A DNA stretch of 43,425 nt from Clostridium fungisolvens. Lineage in GTDB: Bacteria > Bacillota > Clostridia > Clostridiales > Clostridiaceae. Numbering within the stretch: position 1 is the stretch's first letter; every line of letters starts with the position of its first letter. The notes beneath the pieces are model-generated. The model ran no database searches. It was not told the origin of the DNA and saw only the letters and a list, made by a program, of their open reading frames with translations. The translations under genes and the position numbers were made by a program. Positions 8,128 to 16,033 of the stretch are shown piece after piece. The stretch lies in the NCBI RefSeq assembly GCF_014193895.1, contig NZ_BLZR01000003.1, positions 1 to 43,425 of the forward strand. Reading direction: 5' to 3'.

Positions 8128-8158
8128 TATTAAAAAAATATAAAACTTAATACATGTT

Positions 8159-8203
8159 AAAAAAAGATTGAGTTAATATTAAGTATTTACTCAGTCTTTT
8201 TTA
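8159..8203 (+). terminator. Intrinsic terminator after the EF-G-like gene
   Basis: AAAAAGATTGAGT (8161-8173) pairs with ACTCAGTCTTTTT (8189-8201), with one G-T wobble, and a T-run follows. Its T-run continues into ACTG, a junction seen after several other terminators here. Confidence 0.85.
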
Positions 8204-8303
8204 CTGCATTAAGTATACTAAAATAAAAATTAATCAAACAAAGGAATATTAATCATATTTTTATCTATACTAATAGTAAAAACTTATATCTAGGGGGTTG
8301 CAA

Positions 8304-8540
8304 ATGTCAGATTATAGAATGGATATTAGAGGAAGCATCGGACTTAGCGATTATAGCAATATTTATGATTATATTGGTGTAGTAGATAATAAAGATAACT
8401 TTACGATAACAGTAGATAATTGTGGAAATGAGAGCATACAAGTTATATGTAAGATGTTGTCAGATAGTGATTTTTACATAAAAGATCAGGGGTATGACAA
8501 TCATGGCAGATACTATATTAATGCTTATAAGAATAAATAA
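8304..8540 (+). CDS. Hypothetical protein, 78 aa
   Basis: Small acidic, tyrosine- and aspartate-rich protein with no signal peptide or membrane segment, so probably cytoplasmic. The start at 8304 has AGGGGG (8292-8297) six bases upstream; the in-frame TTG at 8298 touches that site and was rejected. Residues NFTITVDNCGNESIQVICKM suggest short beta-strands, with Cys at about 43 and 52. I do not recognise a family. It has its own spacer on both sides and is not clearly in an operon. Confidence 0.7.
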   Translation: MSDYRMDIRGSIGLSDYSNIYDYIGVVDNKDNFTITVDNCGNESIQVICKMLSDSDFYIKDQGYDNHGRYYINAYKNK

Positions 8541-8664
8541 GTTTAATTTTATGAATTTAATAGAAAATAATATTTTCAATATATACAATATTCTAATGAA
8601 AATTTAGGAATATTGTATAAATATTATAAGGTGATAAAATATACAATAATATTAATTGTATATA

Positions 8665-8673
8665 TGTTATAAT
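8665..8673 (+). promoter_or_regulatory. Extended -10 promoter for the ROK kinase gene
   Basis: TGTTATAAT matches an extended -10 element (TGn plus TATAAT at 8668-8673), 57 bp before the ROK start. No good -35 lies 17 bp upstream, which extended -10 promoters can tolerate. Confidence 0.4.
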
Positions 8674-8729
8674 ATTGTTGTAAAATTTTAAGAAAATTAG
8701 GTTTTATCTTAGGATATGGGGGGAAAATA

Positions 8730-9677
8730 ATGAGTAACTATGTTATAGGTATAGACTTAGGTGGAACAAAAATCAGTACTGCCTTGTCTGATTTTAATGG
8801 AAACGTTGTAAGTCAATCAATAATCGCAACTGATGCACATGAAGGAGAAGCTGCAGTTTTAGGTAGAATAATTAAGACTGTGGAAGACGTTATAGAAAAT
8901 GGAAAGGTAGATGTTGTTCAGGTTAAGGCAATTGGAATAGGATCTCCTGGTCCACTAGATGCTAAAACTGGAATAATAATAACTACACCAAACCTTCCTT
9001 TTAAGAATTTTGATTTAGTATCACCTATTAGAGAAAAATTTCAAATTCCAGTATACTTAGATAATGATGCTAATGTTGCTGCTATAGGTGAATTCATGTT
9101 TGGTGCAGCAAAAGGCACTGAAAATATGGTATACTTCACAGTTAGTACTGGAGTAGGTGGCGGAGCAGTACTTAATGGAAAGATATACAGAGGGAATACA
9201 AGCAATGCTCTTGAAATTGGACATGCTACTGTGGCACCAGATGGACCAAGATGTAATTGTGGAAATATAGGCTGTTTAGAAGCTACATCATCAGGTACTG
9301 CTATAGGAAAAAGAGCTAAGGAAGCTTTAGAAAGCAAAGTAGATACATCACTTAGAAAGTACAAAAGTGTAACTTCAGCTGAAGTTTTTGCTGAAGCAGC
9401 TGCTGGTGATGCAATATCACAAGATATAATAAATAATGCATTAAATTACCTTGGAATAGGTGTAGCTAATGCAATTTCTATATTTGATCCTGAAATGATC
9501 ATAATAGGTGGAGGGGTATCAAAAGCAGGTAAGATAGTTTTTGATAAAGTTCAAGAAGTAGTAAATAAGAGATGCTTTAAGAATATGGCTGAAGCATGTA
9601 AGATAGTTCCTGCAGGTCTAGGAACAGATGCAGGTGTTATAGGTGCAGTAGCTCTAGCTATTATGGAAAGTAAGTAA
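8730..9677 (+). CDS. glcK: ROK-family glucokinase
   Basis: 315-aa sugar kinase that phosphorylates glucose to glucose-6-phosphate with ATP, feeding glycolysis. Seen: N-terminal phosphate-binding motif DLGGTKIS (9-16), catalytic NDAN with Asp113, His165 and the zinc-site cluster CNCGNIGC (Cys175, Cys177, Cys182) typical of ROK enzymes, and GGGVSKAG near the C-terminus. There is no N-terminal helix-turn-helix, so it is an enzyme and not a ROK repressor. The length fits bacterial glucokinases. ATG at 8730 follows a GGGGG-type ribosome site. Single-gene unit with its own promoter candidate and a strong terminator. Fructokinase or N-acetyl-sugar kinase activity cannot be excluded. Confidence 0.88.
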   Translation: MSNYVIGIDLGGTKISTALSDFNGNVVSQSIIATDAHEGEAAVLGRIIKTVEDVIENGKVDVVQVKAIGIGSPGPLDAKTGIIITTPNLPFKNFDLVSPIREKFQIPVYLDNDANVAAIGEFMFGAAKGTENMVYFTVSTGVGGGAVLNGKIYRGNTSNALEIGHATVAPDGPRCNCGNIGCLEATSSGTAIGKRAKEALESKVDTSLRKYKSVTSAEVFAEAAAGDAISQDIINNALNYLGIGVANAISIFDPEMIIIGGGVSKAGKIVFDKVQEVVNKRCFKNMAEACKIVPAGLGTDAGVIGAVALAIMESK

Positions 9678-9699
9678 TATTAAACAGAGCCTAATTATT

Positions 9700-9738
9700 A
9701 AAAGAGTTTGAAGCTTATGAAGCTTCAAGCTCTTTTTT
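9700..9738 (+). terminator. Intrinsic terminator after glcK
   Basis: AAAGAGTTTGAAGCTT (9701-9716) pairs with AAGCTTCAAGCTCTTT (9720-9735) around ATG, with one wobble; the T-run ends at 9738. Confidence 0.9.
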
Positions 9739-9883
9739 GCTGTATAAAAAATTTAGCAAGTTTTTTAATGGTTTCATTTAAGGTAAGTTAAAAATACTAT
9801 GAATATTTGAAATAGAAAGTACATAAATTAAAGAGTGAAGAGAGGGACAAAGTTCCAGAAAACAAAAGAAGGAGTGATGAACT

Positions 9884-10024
9884 ATGCCAAAGGATAGTCA
9901 AGTTGATAACAAGTTAACTAGAAAACTTAAGTCAAATTGGGATACAACTTTAGCAGATGAAGAGCCAAAGAATAGTAATAGAAATGCTAAGAGACAGTCT
10001 ATAAAGCCAGGCTCTGGGCAATAA
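9884..10024 (+). CDS. Small hypothetical protein, 46 aa
   Basis: A short gene with a strong ribosome site (AAGGAGTGATGAACT before ATG 9884) and a terminator of its own about 60 bp downstream. The product is highly charged and polar (MPKDSQVDNKLTRKL at the start, NAKRQSIKPGSGQ at the end), with one Trp, no Cys, no membrane segment and no predicted globular core. Such composition resembles small acid-soluble or other disordered proteins of spore formers, but no specific family is recognised. It may be part of sporulation or stress responses (speculative). Confidence 0.6.
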   Translation: MPKDSQVDNKLTRKLKSNWDTTLADEEPKNSNRNAKRQSIKPGSGQ

Positions 10025-10080
10025 ATTCTTTTTCCCATACATAGCTTACTTTTGAATATACTTTAAAGGTTTTGTTACTT

Positions 10081-10104
10081 AACTGATAATCATATCAGTT
10101 TTTA
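10081..10104 (+). terminator. Intrinsic terminator after the 46-aa gene
   Basis: ACTGATA (10082-10088) pairs with TATCAGT around ATCA (10089-10092), followed by TTTTT. Short but well formed, and suitably placed for the small gene. Confidence 0.75.
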
Positions 10105-10177
10105 TTTGTACCCCTTCTCACAAATAAAGACTGTATAATTCCATAAGTAAGCTTTGAGAGAAAGAGTTTTTTTAATA

Positions 10178-10210
10178 CTGCTCACCGTAAATTTATTTTA
10201 CGGTGAGCAG
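10178..10210. other. Strong 14-bp hairpin in the metH upstream region
   Basis: CTGCTCACCGTAAA (10178-10191) pairs perfectly with TTTACGGTGAGCAG (10197-10210) around TTTAT. It is followed by CTTTATTATA, a poor T-tract. It may be a second terminator for the left-hand genes, or part of the structured region ahead of metH. Confidence 0.6.
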
Positions 10211-10252
10211 CTTTATTATATGTGCAAATCTATAAATCATACAATAGTAGTG

Positions 10253-10481
10253 AATTAAGTTTCGACAGAGGAACTCTTTAGGATTCATAACTCAACTATT
10301 AATTTATACGTGCTCGATAATCCCCAGAAGCCGGTATTATCGGACAAGTATAAATTAAGTTTCGATATATGAATCCTTTAGGGTTCCAACTTCAACTATT
10401 AAGTTATACATGTCTGATAATCCCCAGAAGCCGCGATTATCAAACATGTATAACTTAAGTTTTCGTAATGGAACCCTTTAG
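10253..10481 (+). repeat. Tandem 100-bp hairpin array (2.3 units) upstream of metH
   Basis: Three segments begin at exactly 100-bp spacing (10253, 10353, 10453) with AATTAAGTTTCGA or a near copy; the third is cut off after about 29 bp. Each complete hairpin has an outer stem, an inner stem and a constant apical loop CCCCAGAAGCCG. Outer stem 1 is GGATTCATA with TATGAATCC; outer stem 2 is GGGTTCCA with TGGAACCC. Inner stem 1 is TTAATTTATAC with GTATAAATTAA; inner stem 2 is TTAAGTTATACATGT with ACATGTATAACTTAA. Stem sequences differ yet pairing is kept, while loop and junction CTTTAG are constant. This is the signature of a conserved structure. I cannot match it to a known riboswitch class. Confidence 0.8.
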
Positions 10482-10658
10482 TCACTACATGATAAGTCAG
10501 TATTATAGTATAATAAGTATAGATACCCAAACTTTAGTTGTAATTTTATTTTTAAAAATCATAAGAACTATGATTTTTAAAGTATTATAATTTGAGTATA
10601 CATAGGGGGCGTATCGATATACACATTAAGTGTAAGAATAAATATTTTGGAGGTAGCA
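10482..10658. other. metH leader, AT-rich with a 13-bp hairpin
   Basis: TTTAAAAATCATA (10551-10563) pairs perfectly with TATGATTTTTAAA (10569-10581). There is no T-run after it. TATAAT boxes occur at 10509-10514 and 10586-10591, but neither has a convincing -35. No SAM, T-box or cobalamin riboswitch signature is seen. Confidence 0.4.
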
Positions 10659-13600
10659 ATGAGGGGGCACTTATTCGCAGATAACAGATTTATTAGAAGC
10701 TTAGAGGAAGGAATTCTAGTTCTTGATGGGGCAATGGGAACTATGATACAGAAATATAAGCTTAAAGAAGAGGACTTTAGAGGAAGTAAAATACAATCAC
10801 ATAAAGAACAAAAAGGAAATAATGATGTGCTTGTACTTACAAAACCTGAAATAATAACGAGTATACATAAAGCGTATTTAGAAGCAGGGGCAGACATAAT
10901 AGAGACTAATACTTTTAATAGCAATATTATTTCTCAAGAGGATTATGGCCTTCAGGATATGGTTTATGAGCTTAACTATACTGGAGCTAAGCTTGCTAAA
11001 GCGGCAGCAGATAGTTTATCTACAAAGGATAAGCCAAGGTATGTAGCTGGATCAATAGGGCCAACAAATAAGACCTTATCTATGTCTCCGGATGTGGAAA
11101 ATCCAGCTTATAGAAGTGTTACCTTTGATCAGGTTGTAAATTCATATAAGATACAAGTATCGGGATTATTAGACGGTGGAGTAGATGTACTACTTATCGA
11201 AACTATTTTTGATCATCTAAATGCAAGAGCGGCATTAATAGCTGCAGAAGAAGTATTTAAGGAAAAGAATAAAGTACTTCCAATAATGTTATCAGGAACT
11301 ATAAATGATAAAGGTGGAAGACTTCTGTCTGGTCAAACTTTAGGAGCATTTGTTAAGTCAATGAGCAGTGACTATGTTATATCTATAGGACTTAATTGCT
11401 CTTTTGGGGCTAAGGATCTTGTACCTTTTGTAAAAGAGTTATCAAAAGAACATGATTTATATATATCTTTATATCCAAATGCAGGTCTGCCTAATATTTT
11501 AGGTGAGTATGATGAAACTCCAGAAGTAACCTGTAGTTATCTAAAGGAATTATTTGAAGACAAATGTCTAAATATAGTTGGAGGATGTTGTGGTACAACA
11601 CCAGAGCATATAAGAGCAATAAAAGCATTGGCAGAAAACTATATGCCAAGAACTTTAAATGAACAAAGAAAGATCAGCACTTATGCAGGTTTAGAGCTAC
11701 TAGAGGCAAAAGCTGAAAATAATTTTATAAACATAGGTGAAAGACTAAATGTAGCCGGTTCAGCAAAGTTTGCAAGACTAATAAGAGAAAAGAAATATGA
11801 AGAAGCACTGGCAATAGCAAGAGAACAAGTAGAAAATGGTGCTCAGATTTTAGATATAAATTTTGATGACGGAATGTTAGATGGAAAAGAAGAAATGGCA
11901 TATTTTTTAAGGCTTTTGGCTTCTGAACCAGAAATAGCATGCAAACCTATAATGATTGATTCTTCTAGGTGGGAAGTAATTACAGAAGGATTAAAGTCTA
12001 TTGGAGGAAAGTGCATTGTAAACTCTATTTCCTTAAAAGAAGGAGAAGAGGAGTTTATGAAAAAGGCTTCTATAATAAAAAGTTTTGGAGCTGCTGCTGT
12101 CATAATGGCTTTTGATGAAAAAGGTCAAGCTGATAGTTATGAAAGAAAGATTGAAATATGTAAGAGAGCATATGACATATTAACAGAAAAGGTTGGATTC
12201 CATTCGGAAGATATAATATTTGATCCCAATATACTAGCTATAGCAACTGGAATTGATGAGCATGACAATTATGCTGTTGATTTTATAAACGCTACAAAGT
12301 GGATTAAAGAAAACCTCCCTAATGCAAAGGTTTCTGGAGGAGTATCTAATTTAAGCTTTTCCTTTAGAGGTAATAATTTTATTAGAGAGAGTATGCATGC
12401 AGTATTCTTATATCATGCTATAAAGTCAGGAATGGATATGGGAATAGTCAATCCTGGAATGATAAGAATATATGATGATATACCTAAAGATGTTTTAGAA
12501 TTAGTAGAAGCTGTAGTTCTTAATAAGAGAAGTGGTGCTAAAGAAGATTTATTAGAGCTTGCAGATAAATATAGAAATAATGAAGAAAAGCAAGATGAAA
12601 AAGTAAAGCTATGGAGAAATGATGAAGTAGAAAAAAGGCTAAGCTATTCTATTGTAAAAGGCATAAGTGAATACTTGGAGGAAGATTTACAAGAAGCAAG
12701 AATAAATACATCACGAGCGCTTAATGTCATTGAAGGTCCACTTATGGATGGAATGAAGGTTGTTGGAGACTTATTTGGTGATGGGAAGATGTTTCTTCCA
12801 CAGGTAGTAAAATCAGCTAGAGTGATGAAAAAAGCTGTAGAGCTATTGCTACCATTTATAAAAGAAGATAATTCAGATGAGAGCAGCAAGGCTGGAAAGG
12901 TGCTTTTAGCAACCGTAAAAGGCGATGTTCATGATATAGGAAAAAACATTGTAGGTGTGGTATTGGCCTGTAATAATTTTGAGATAATAGATTTAGGCGT
13001 TATGGTACCCTGTGAAGAAATTCTTAGGGTAGCTAGAGAGGAAAAGGTTGATGTTATAGGACTTAGTGGACTTATTACACCTTCACTTGAGGAAATGGCA
13101 CATGTTGCTGAAGAAATGGAAAAACAAGGTTTCGATATACCATTGTTAATAGGTGGAGCCACTACCTCAAAGATTCATACTGCTTTAAAAATAGCTCCAA
13201 AGTATAGCAAAGGTGTAATTTATGGTGGAGATGCATCTAAAACCGTTGAAATAATGAAAAACCTTATGAAGGATAAGTTAGCTTATTTAGAGAATATAAG
13301 TAATGAGTATAAGGATATAAGAGAAAATTATAAGCAGATGGCTACGGCAGATAATATATCAATTGAAGAAGCGAGAGCGAATAAATTTAAAATTCAATGG
13401 GATGAAGAAGATATTGATATTCCTGAGTTTATTGGGGTAAAAGAAGTAAAATACTCAGTAAAAGAACTTAGAGACTATATAGATTGGACATTTTTCTTCA
13501 TAGCTTGGGAGATGAAAAAGACTTATCCTGAGATATTAGATGATGAAATCTATGGAGAAGAAGCGAAGAAGTTATTTGAAGAAGCAAATAATATGCTTGA

Positions 13601-14324
13601 TGAATTAGAGATTAATAATAGAATATCACCAAGGGGAGTATTCGGAATATTTAAATCTAACTCTGTAGAAGATGATGTTGTCTTGTATGATGGTGATTAT
13701 AAAGTAGAAGTGTTTAATTTTCTTCGTCAACAGAAAAAAGCTAAAGAAGGAAAGCATATGTGCTTATCTGATTTCGTAGCTCCTAAAGAAAGCGGAAAGA
13801 CAGATTATATAGGAAGTTTTTTAGTTACTGCTGGCAATGAAATCTATGATTATGAAAAAGAACTTAAAGAAGCTGGGGAAGAGTATAAAGCAATTATGCT
13901 TAAGCTTTTATGCGATAGATTGGCAGAAGCTGCAGCTGAAAAGCTTCATGAAGACATAAGAAAGACATACTGGGCGTATGATAAGAATGAAAGCATTACT
14001 AAGAAAGAATTGTTCCAGGCTAAATACAGAGGTATAAGACCTGCCTTTGGATATCCTTCACTAAAGGATCAGAAGCAAATGGAAAAAGTATTTAAACTTT
14101 TAAAAGTTACTGAAAGAACAGGTGCGACACTTACTGAAAGTTACATGATGAACCCAGTTGCATCAGTGTGTGGATTGTATTTTGGGTCTAAGCATGCTAA
14201 ATATTTTGATTCATTTAAGTTTTCTAAGGATCAACTTATAGATTACTGCAATAGAATTGATGAACCTATAGAAGATGTGGAAAAGAGACTGAATAATTAT
14301 CTTCATCCAAAATATAACGGGTAA
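10659..14324 (+). CDS. metH: Cobalamin-dependent methionine synthase
   Basis: 1221-aa cytoplasmic enzyme that moves the methyl group of 5-methyltetrahydrofolate to homocysteine through B12. All four modules are present. The homocysteine domain (about 1-325) has zinc ligands Cys247, Cys310 and Cys311 (GLNCSFG, GGCCGTTPEH). The folate domain spans about 355-620. The B12 cap and binding domain (about 650-890) contains GDVHDIGKN with the cobalt-ligand His758. The C-terminal reactivation domain (about 900-1221) contains RGIRPAFGYPS for S-adenosylmethionine. Length and residue positions closely match E. coli MetH. ATG at 10659 has GGAGG 5 bases upstream; a TTG at 10647 overlaps that site. Preceded by the tandem hairpin array, which may regulate it; cinA follows after 61 bp. 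Confidence 0.96.
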   Translation: MRGHLFADNRFIRSLEEGILVLDGAMGTMIQKYKLKEEDFRGSKIQSHKEQKGNNDVLVLTKPEIITSIHKAYLEAGADIIETNTFNSNIISQEDYGLQDMVYELNYTGAKLAKAAADSLSTKDKPRYVAGSIGPTNKTLSMSPDVENPAYRSVTFDQVVNSYKIQVSGLLDGGVDVLLIETIFDHLNARAALIAAEEVFKEKNKVLPIMLSGTINDKGGRLLSGQTLGAFVKSMSSDYVISIGLNCSFGAKDLVPFVKELSKEHDLYISLYPNAGLPNILGEYDETPEVTCSYLKELFEDKCLNIVGGCCGTTPEHIRAIKALAENYMPRTLNEQRKISTYAGLELLEAKAENNFINIGERLNVAGSAKFARLIREKKYEEALAIAREQVENGAQILDINFDDGMLDGKEEMAYFLRLLASEPEIACKPIMIDSSRWEVITEGLKSIGGKCIVNSISLKEGEEEFMKKASIIKSFGAAAVIMAFDEKGQADSYERKIEICKRAYDILTEKVGFHSEDIIFDPNILAIATGIDEHDNYAVDFINATKWIKENLPNAKVSGGVSNLSFSFRGNNFIRESMHAVFLYHAIKSGMDMGIVNPGMIRIYDDIPKDVLELVEAVVLNKRSGAKEDLLELADKYRNNEEKQDEKVKLWRNDEVEKRLSYSIVKGISEYLEEDLQEARINTSRALNVIEGPLMDGMKVVGDLFGDGKMFLPQVVKSARVMKKAVELLLPFIKEDNSDESSKAGKVLLATVKGDVHDIGKNIVGVVLACNNFEIIDLGVMVPCEEILRVAREEKVDVIGLSGLITPSLEEMAHVAEEMEKQGFDIPLLIGGATTSKIHTALKIAPKYSKGVIYGGDASKTVEIMKNLMKDKLAYLENISNEYKDIRENYKQMATADNISIEEARANKFKIQWDEEDIDIPEFIGVKEVKYSVKELRDYIDWTFFFIAWEMKKTYPEILDDEIYGEEAKKLFEEANNMLDELEINNRISPRGVFGIFKSNSVEDDVVLYDGDYKVEVFNFLRQQKKAKEGKHMCLSDFVAPKESGKTDYIGSFLVTAGNEIYDYEKELKEAGEEYKAIMLKLLCDRLAEAAAEKLHEDIRKTYWAYDKNESITKKELFQAKYRGIRPAFGYPSLKDQKQMEKVFKLLKVTERTGATLTESYMMNPVASVCGLYFGSKHAKYFDSFKFSKDQLIDYCNRIDEPIEDVEKRLNNYLHPKYNG

Positions 14325-14385
14325 TCATATGCCTTAATAAGTATATATAGAGTGGAAATTTACATGAAGAAAGAAGGTAAGGGAC

Positions 14386-15630
14386 ATGAGGGCAGAAATA
14401 ATTTCTGTGGGAACAGAGATACTATTAGGAGATATATTAAATACAAATGCTCAATTTTTAGCTAAAGAGCTGGCAGCAATAGGTATAGATGTTTATAACC
14501 AAACAGTAGTTGGAGATAATGAAGAAAGAATGCTTAAAGCTTTTAAAAATGCTTTTGAAAAATGTGATTTAATAGTTGCTACAGGGGGACTTGGGCCAAC
14601 TCCAGATGACTTGACAAAGGAGACTGCTGCTAAGTTTTTTGAACAGGAACTTGTTGTTCATGAAGAATCATGGAAACATATAGAAAGCTATTTTAATAAA
14701 AGTGGAAGAATCATGGAAGGAAGTAATGCTAAGCAGGCATATTTTCCAAAAGATGCAGTAGTACTACCTAATCCTAATGGAACGGCTCCAGGTGCTATAT
14801 TAAAAAAAGATGAAAAGATGATAGTAGTATTGCCTGGTCCACCTAAAGAAATGAAGCCGATGTTTATTAATCATGTTGTTCCATATCTACAGCAATATTC
14901 TGATACAATACTAGTATCAAAGGTGCTTAGGATTTTTGGTATTGGTGAAGGAGTTATGGCAGAAGAAATTTCAGATATAATAAATGGTCAAAGTAATCCC
15001 ACTGTTGCTCCTTATGCCAAAGAAAGAGATGTAACTCTTAGAATAACTGCTAAAGCAAGAGATGAAGAAGAAGCTAGAAAGCTAATTAAGCCAGTTGAAG
15101 ATAAAATAAGAGAAAGGCTTAATGATAATATATACGGTGAAGATGATGTAACCTTAGAAGAGGTTGTGGCTAAAATGCTTGTAAGTAATAAACTTACTAT
15201 AGCTACAGCAGAGTCTTGCACTGGAGGACTTATTGCAGCTACTCTTATAAATTATCCTGGAATATCAGAAGTGTTTATGGAAGGTGCAGTGACTTATTCA
15301 AATGATAGTAAAATGCAAAGACTCGGGGTAAAGTCAGATACATTAGAAAAGTATGGTGCTGTAAGTGAAGAAACCGCTGGAGAAATGGCTGAGGGTATAG
15401 CTAAAAAAGCTGGTACAAGAGTTGGGATATCTACTACTGGAATTGCAGGACCTGGTGGCGGTTCAACTGATAAGCCAGTGGGACTCGTTTATATGGCAAT
15501 TCATATAGATGGAACTACATTAGTTAGAAAGTTTAATTTTCAAGGAAGTAGAGAAAGAATTAGACAAAGAGCTACAATGAACGCGCTAGATTGGCTTAGA
15601 AGAGAACTTATAAAGAAGTTTAATAACTAG
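14386..15630 (+). CDS. cinA: CinA-family protein (competence/damage-inducible; NMN amidohydrolase domain)
   Basis: 414-aa two-domain protein. The N-terminal molybdopterin-binding-like domain (about 1-170) has GTEILLGDILNTNAQFLAKE and the loop GGLGPTPDDLTKE. The C-terminal CinA/PncC domain (about 255-414) has TAESCTGGLIAATL and GIAGPGGGSTDKPVGLVY. In this family the C-domain deamidates nicotinamide mononucleotide, recycling NAD by-products; the N-domain can act as an ADP-ribose pyrophosphatase. Expected in the cytoplasm. The ribosome site lies in GAAGGTAAGGG before ATG 14386. The 61-bp gap after metH makes co-transcription likely. recA, a frequent neighbour in other Firmicutes, is not here. 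Confidence 0.93.
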   Translation: MRAEIISVGTEILLGDILNTNAQFLAKELAAIGIDVYNQTVVGDNEERMLKAFKNAFEKCDLIVATGGLGPTPDDLTKETAAKFFEQELVVHEESWKHIESYFNKSGRIMEGSNAKQAYFPKDAVVLPNPNGTAPGAILKKDEKMIVVLPGPPKEMKPMFINHVVPYLQQYSDTILVSKVLRIFGIGEGVMAEEISDIINGQSNPTVAPYAKERDVTLRITAKARDEEEARKLIKPVEDKIRERLNDNIYGEDDVTLEEVVAKMLVSNKLTIATAESCTGGLIAATLINYPGISEVFMEGAVTYSNDSKMQRLGVKSDTLEKYGAVSEETAGEMAEGIAKKAGTRVGISTTGIAGPGGGSTDKPVGLVYMAIHIDGTTLVRKFNFQGSRERIRQRATMNALDWLRRELIKKFNN

Positions 15631-15639
15631 CCTCTTGGC

Positions 15640-15689
15640 TGAAATTAAGTAATTATGCATCCAATGCTTTAATGAGCTTACGCAAAGAA
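15640..15689 (+). repeat. 50-bp repeat, copy A
   Basis: Matches 17371-17420 at 45 of 50 positions; the last 26 bases (ATGCTTTAATGAGCTTACGC plus AAAGAA) are identical. It starts 10 bp after the cinA stop. No coding signal or terminator is seen in it. Purpose unknown. Confidence 0.8.
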
Positions 15690-15827
15690 TTAATATGATT
15701 TTGTCATGTTTTCAACAATGTTCTTAAACATAGCCTAATATTAAATAAAGACTTATCAGCAAATAGAAATGATAATACTAAGGTGCTAAATAATTAATTG
15801 GTAAGATATTTTAATTTTTATAAAATA
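15690..15827. other. AT-rich spacer after cinA, no gene seen
   Basis: No open frame with a ribosome site and no convincing promoter. It separates the 50-bp repeat from the terminator at 15828. Confidence 0.4.
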
Positions 15828-15880
15828 AAAATTCCTCTTAAAGTGAGGAAAACCACCACTAAAAGAGGAATTTTCTATAT
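15828..15880 (+). terminator. Terminator for metH-cinA
   Basis: AAAATTCCTCTT (15828-15839) pairs perfectly with AAGAGGAATTTT (15863-15874), with an inner AGTG/CACT stem. A short T-run is part of the stem. The A-run on the left also allows function on the minus strand. Confidence 0.7.
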
Positions 15881-15890
15881 TAAATAAAAT

Positions 15891-15945
15891 GGGGGAGAGG
15901 CAATTTAATATAAAAGTTATCTACAATAATAATTGTCTCCTAAAA
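15891..15945 (+). promoter_or_regulatory. Leader hairpin before the CPBP protease gene
   Basis: GGAGAGGCAATT (15894-15905) can pair with AATTGTCTCC (15931-15940), with two bulged G. It lies about 90 nt before the CPBP start and includes a GGGGGAGAGG run that resembles a ribosome site without a downstream start codon. Function unknown. Confidence 0.3.
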
Positions 15946-16033
15946 GGAAGAAAATATACATCGGCAGAAAAATAAATGCATAAATAAAAACATAGGTTAT
16001 GGTATTTATGAGTAAGAGATTAAGGAGAGATTT

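Noticed and set aside
10253..10481. Possible CRISPR array
   Set aside because: Period is 100 bp with paired stems and a constant loop, no 25-40-bp exact repeats with variable spacers, and no cas gene in the window.
10500..10658. SAM, T-box or cobalamin riboswitch directly before metH
   Set aside because: None of the conserved cores of these classes could be found on the plus strand; the tandem hairpins upstream do not match them.
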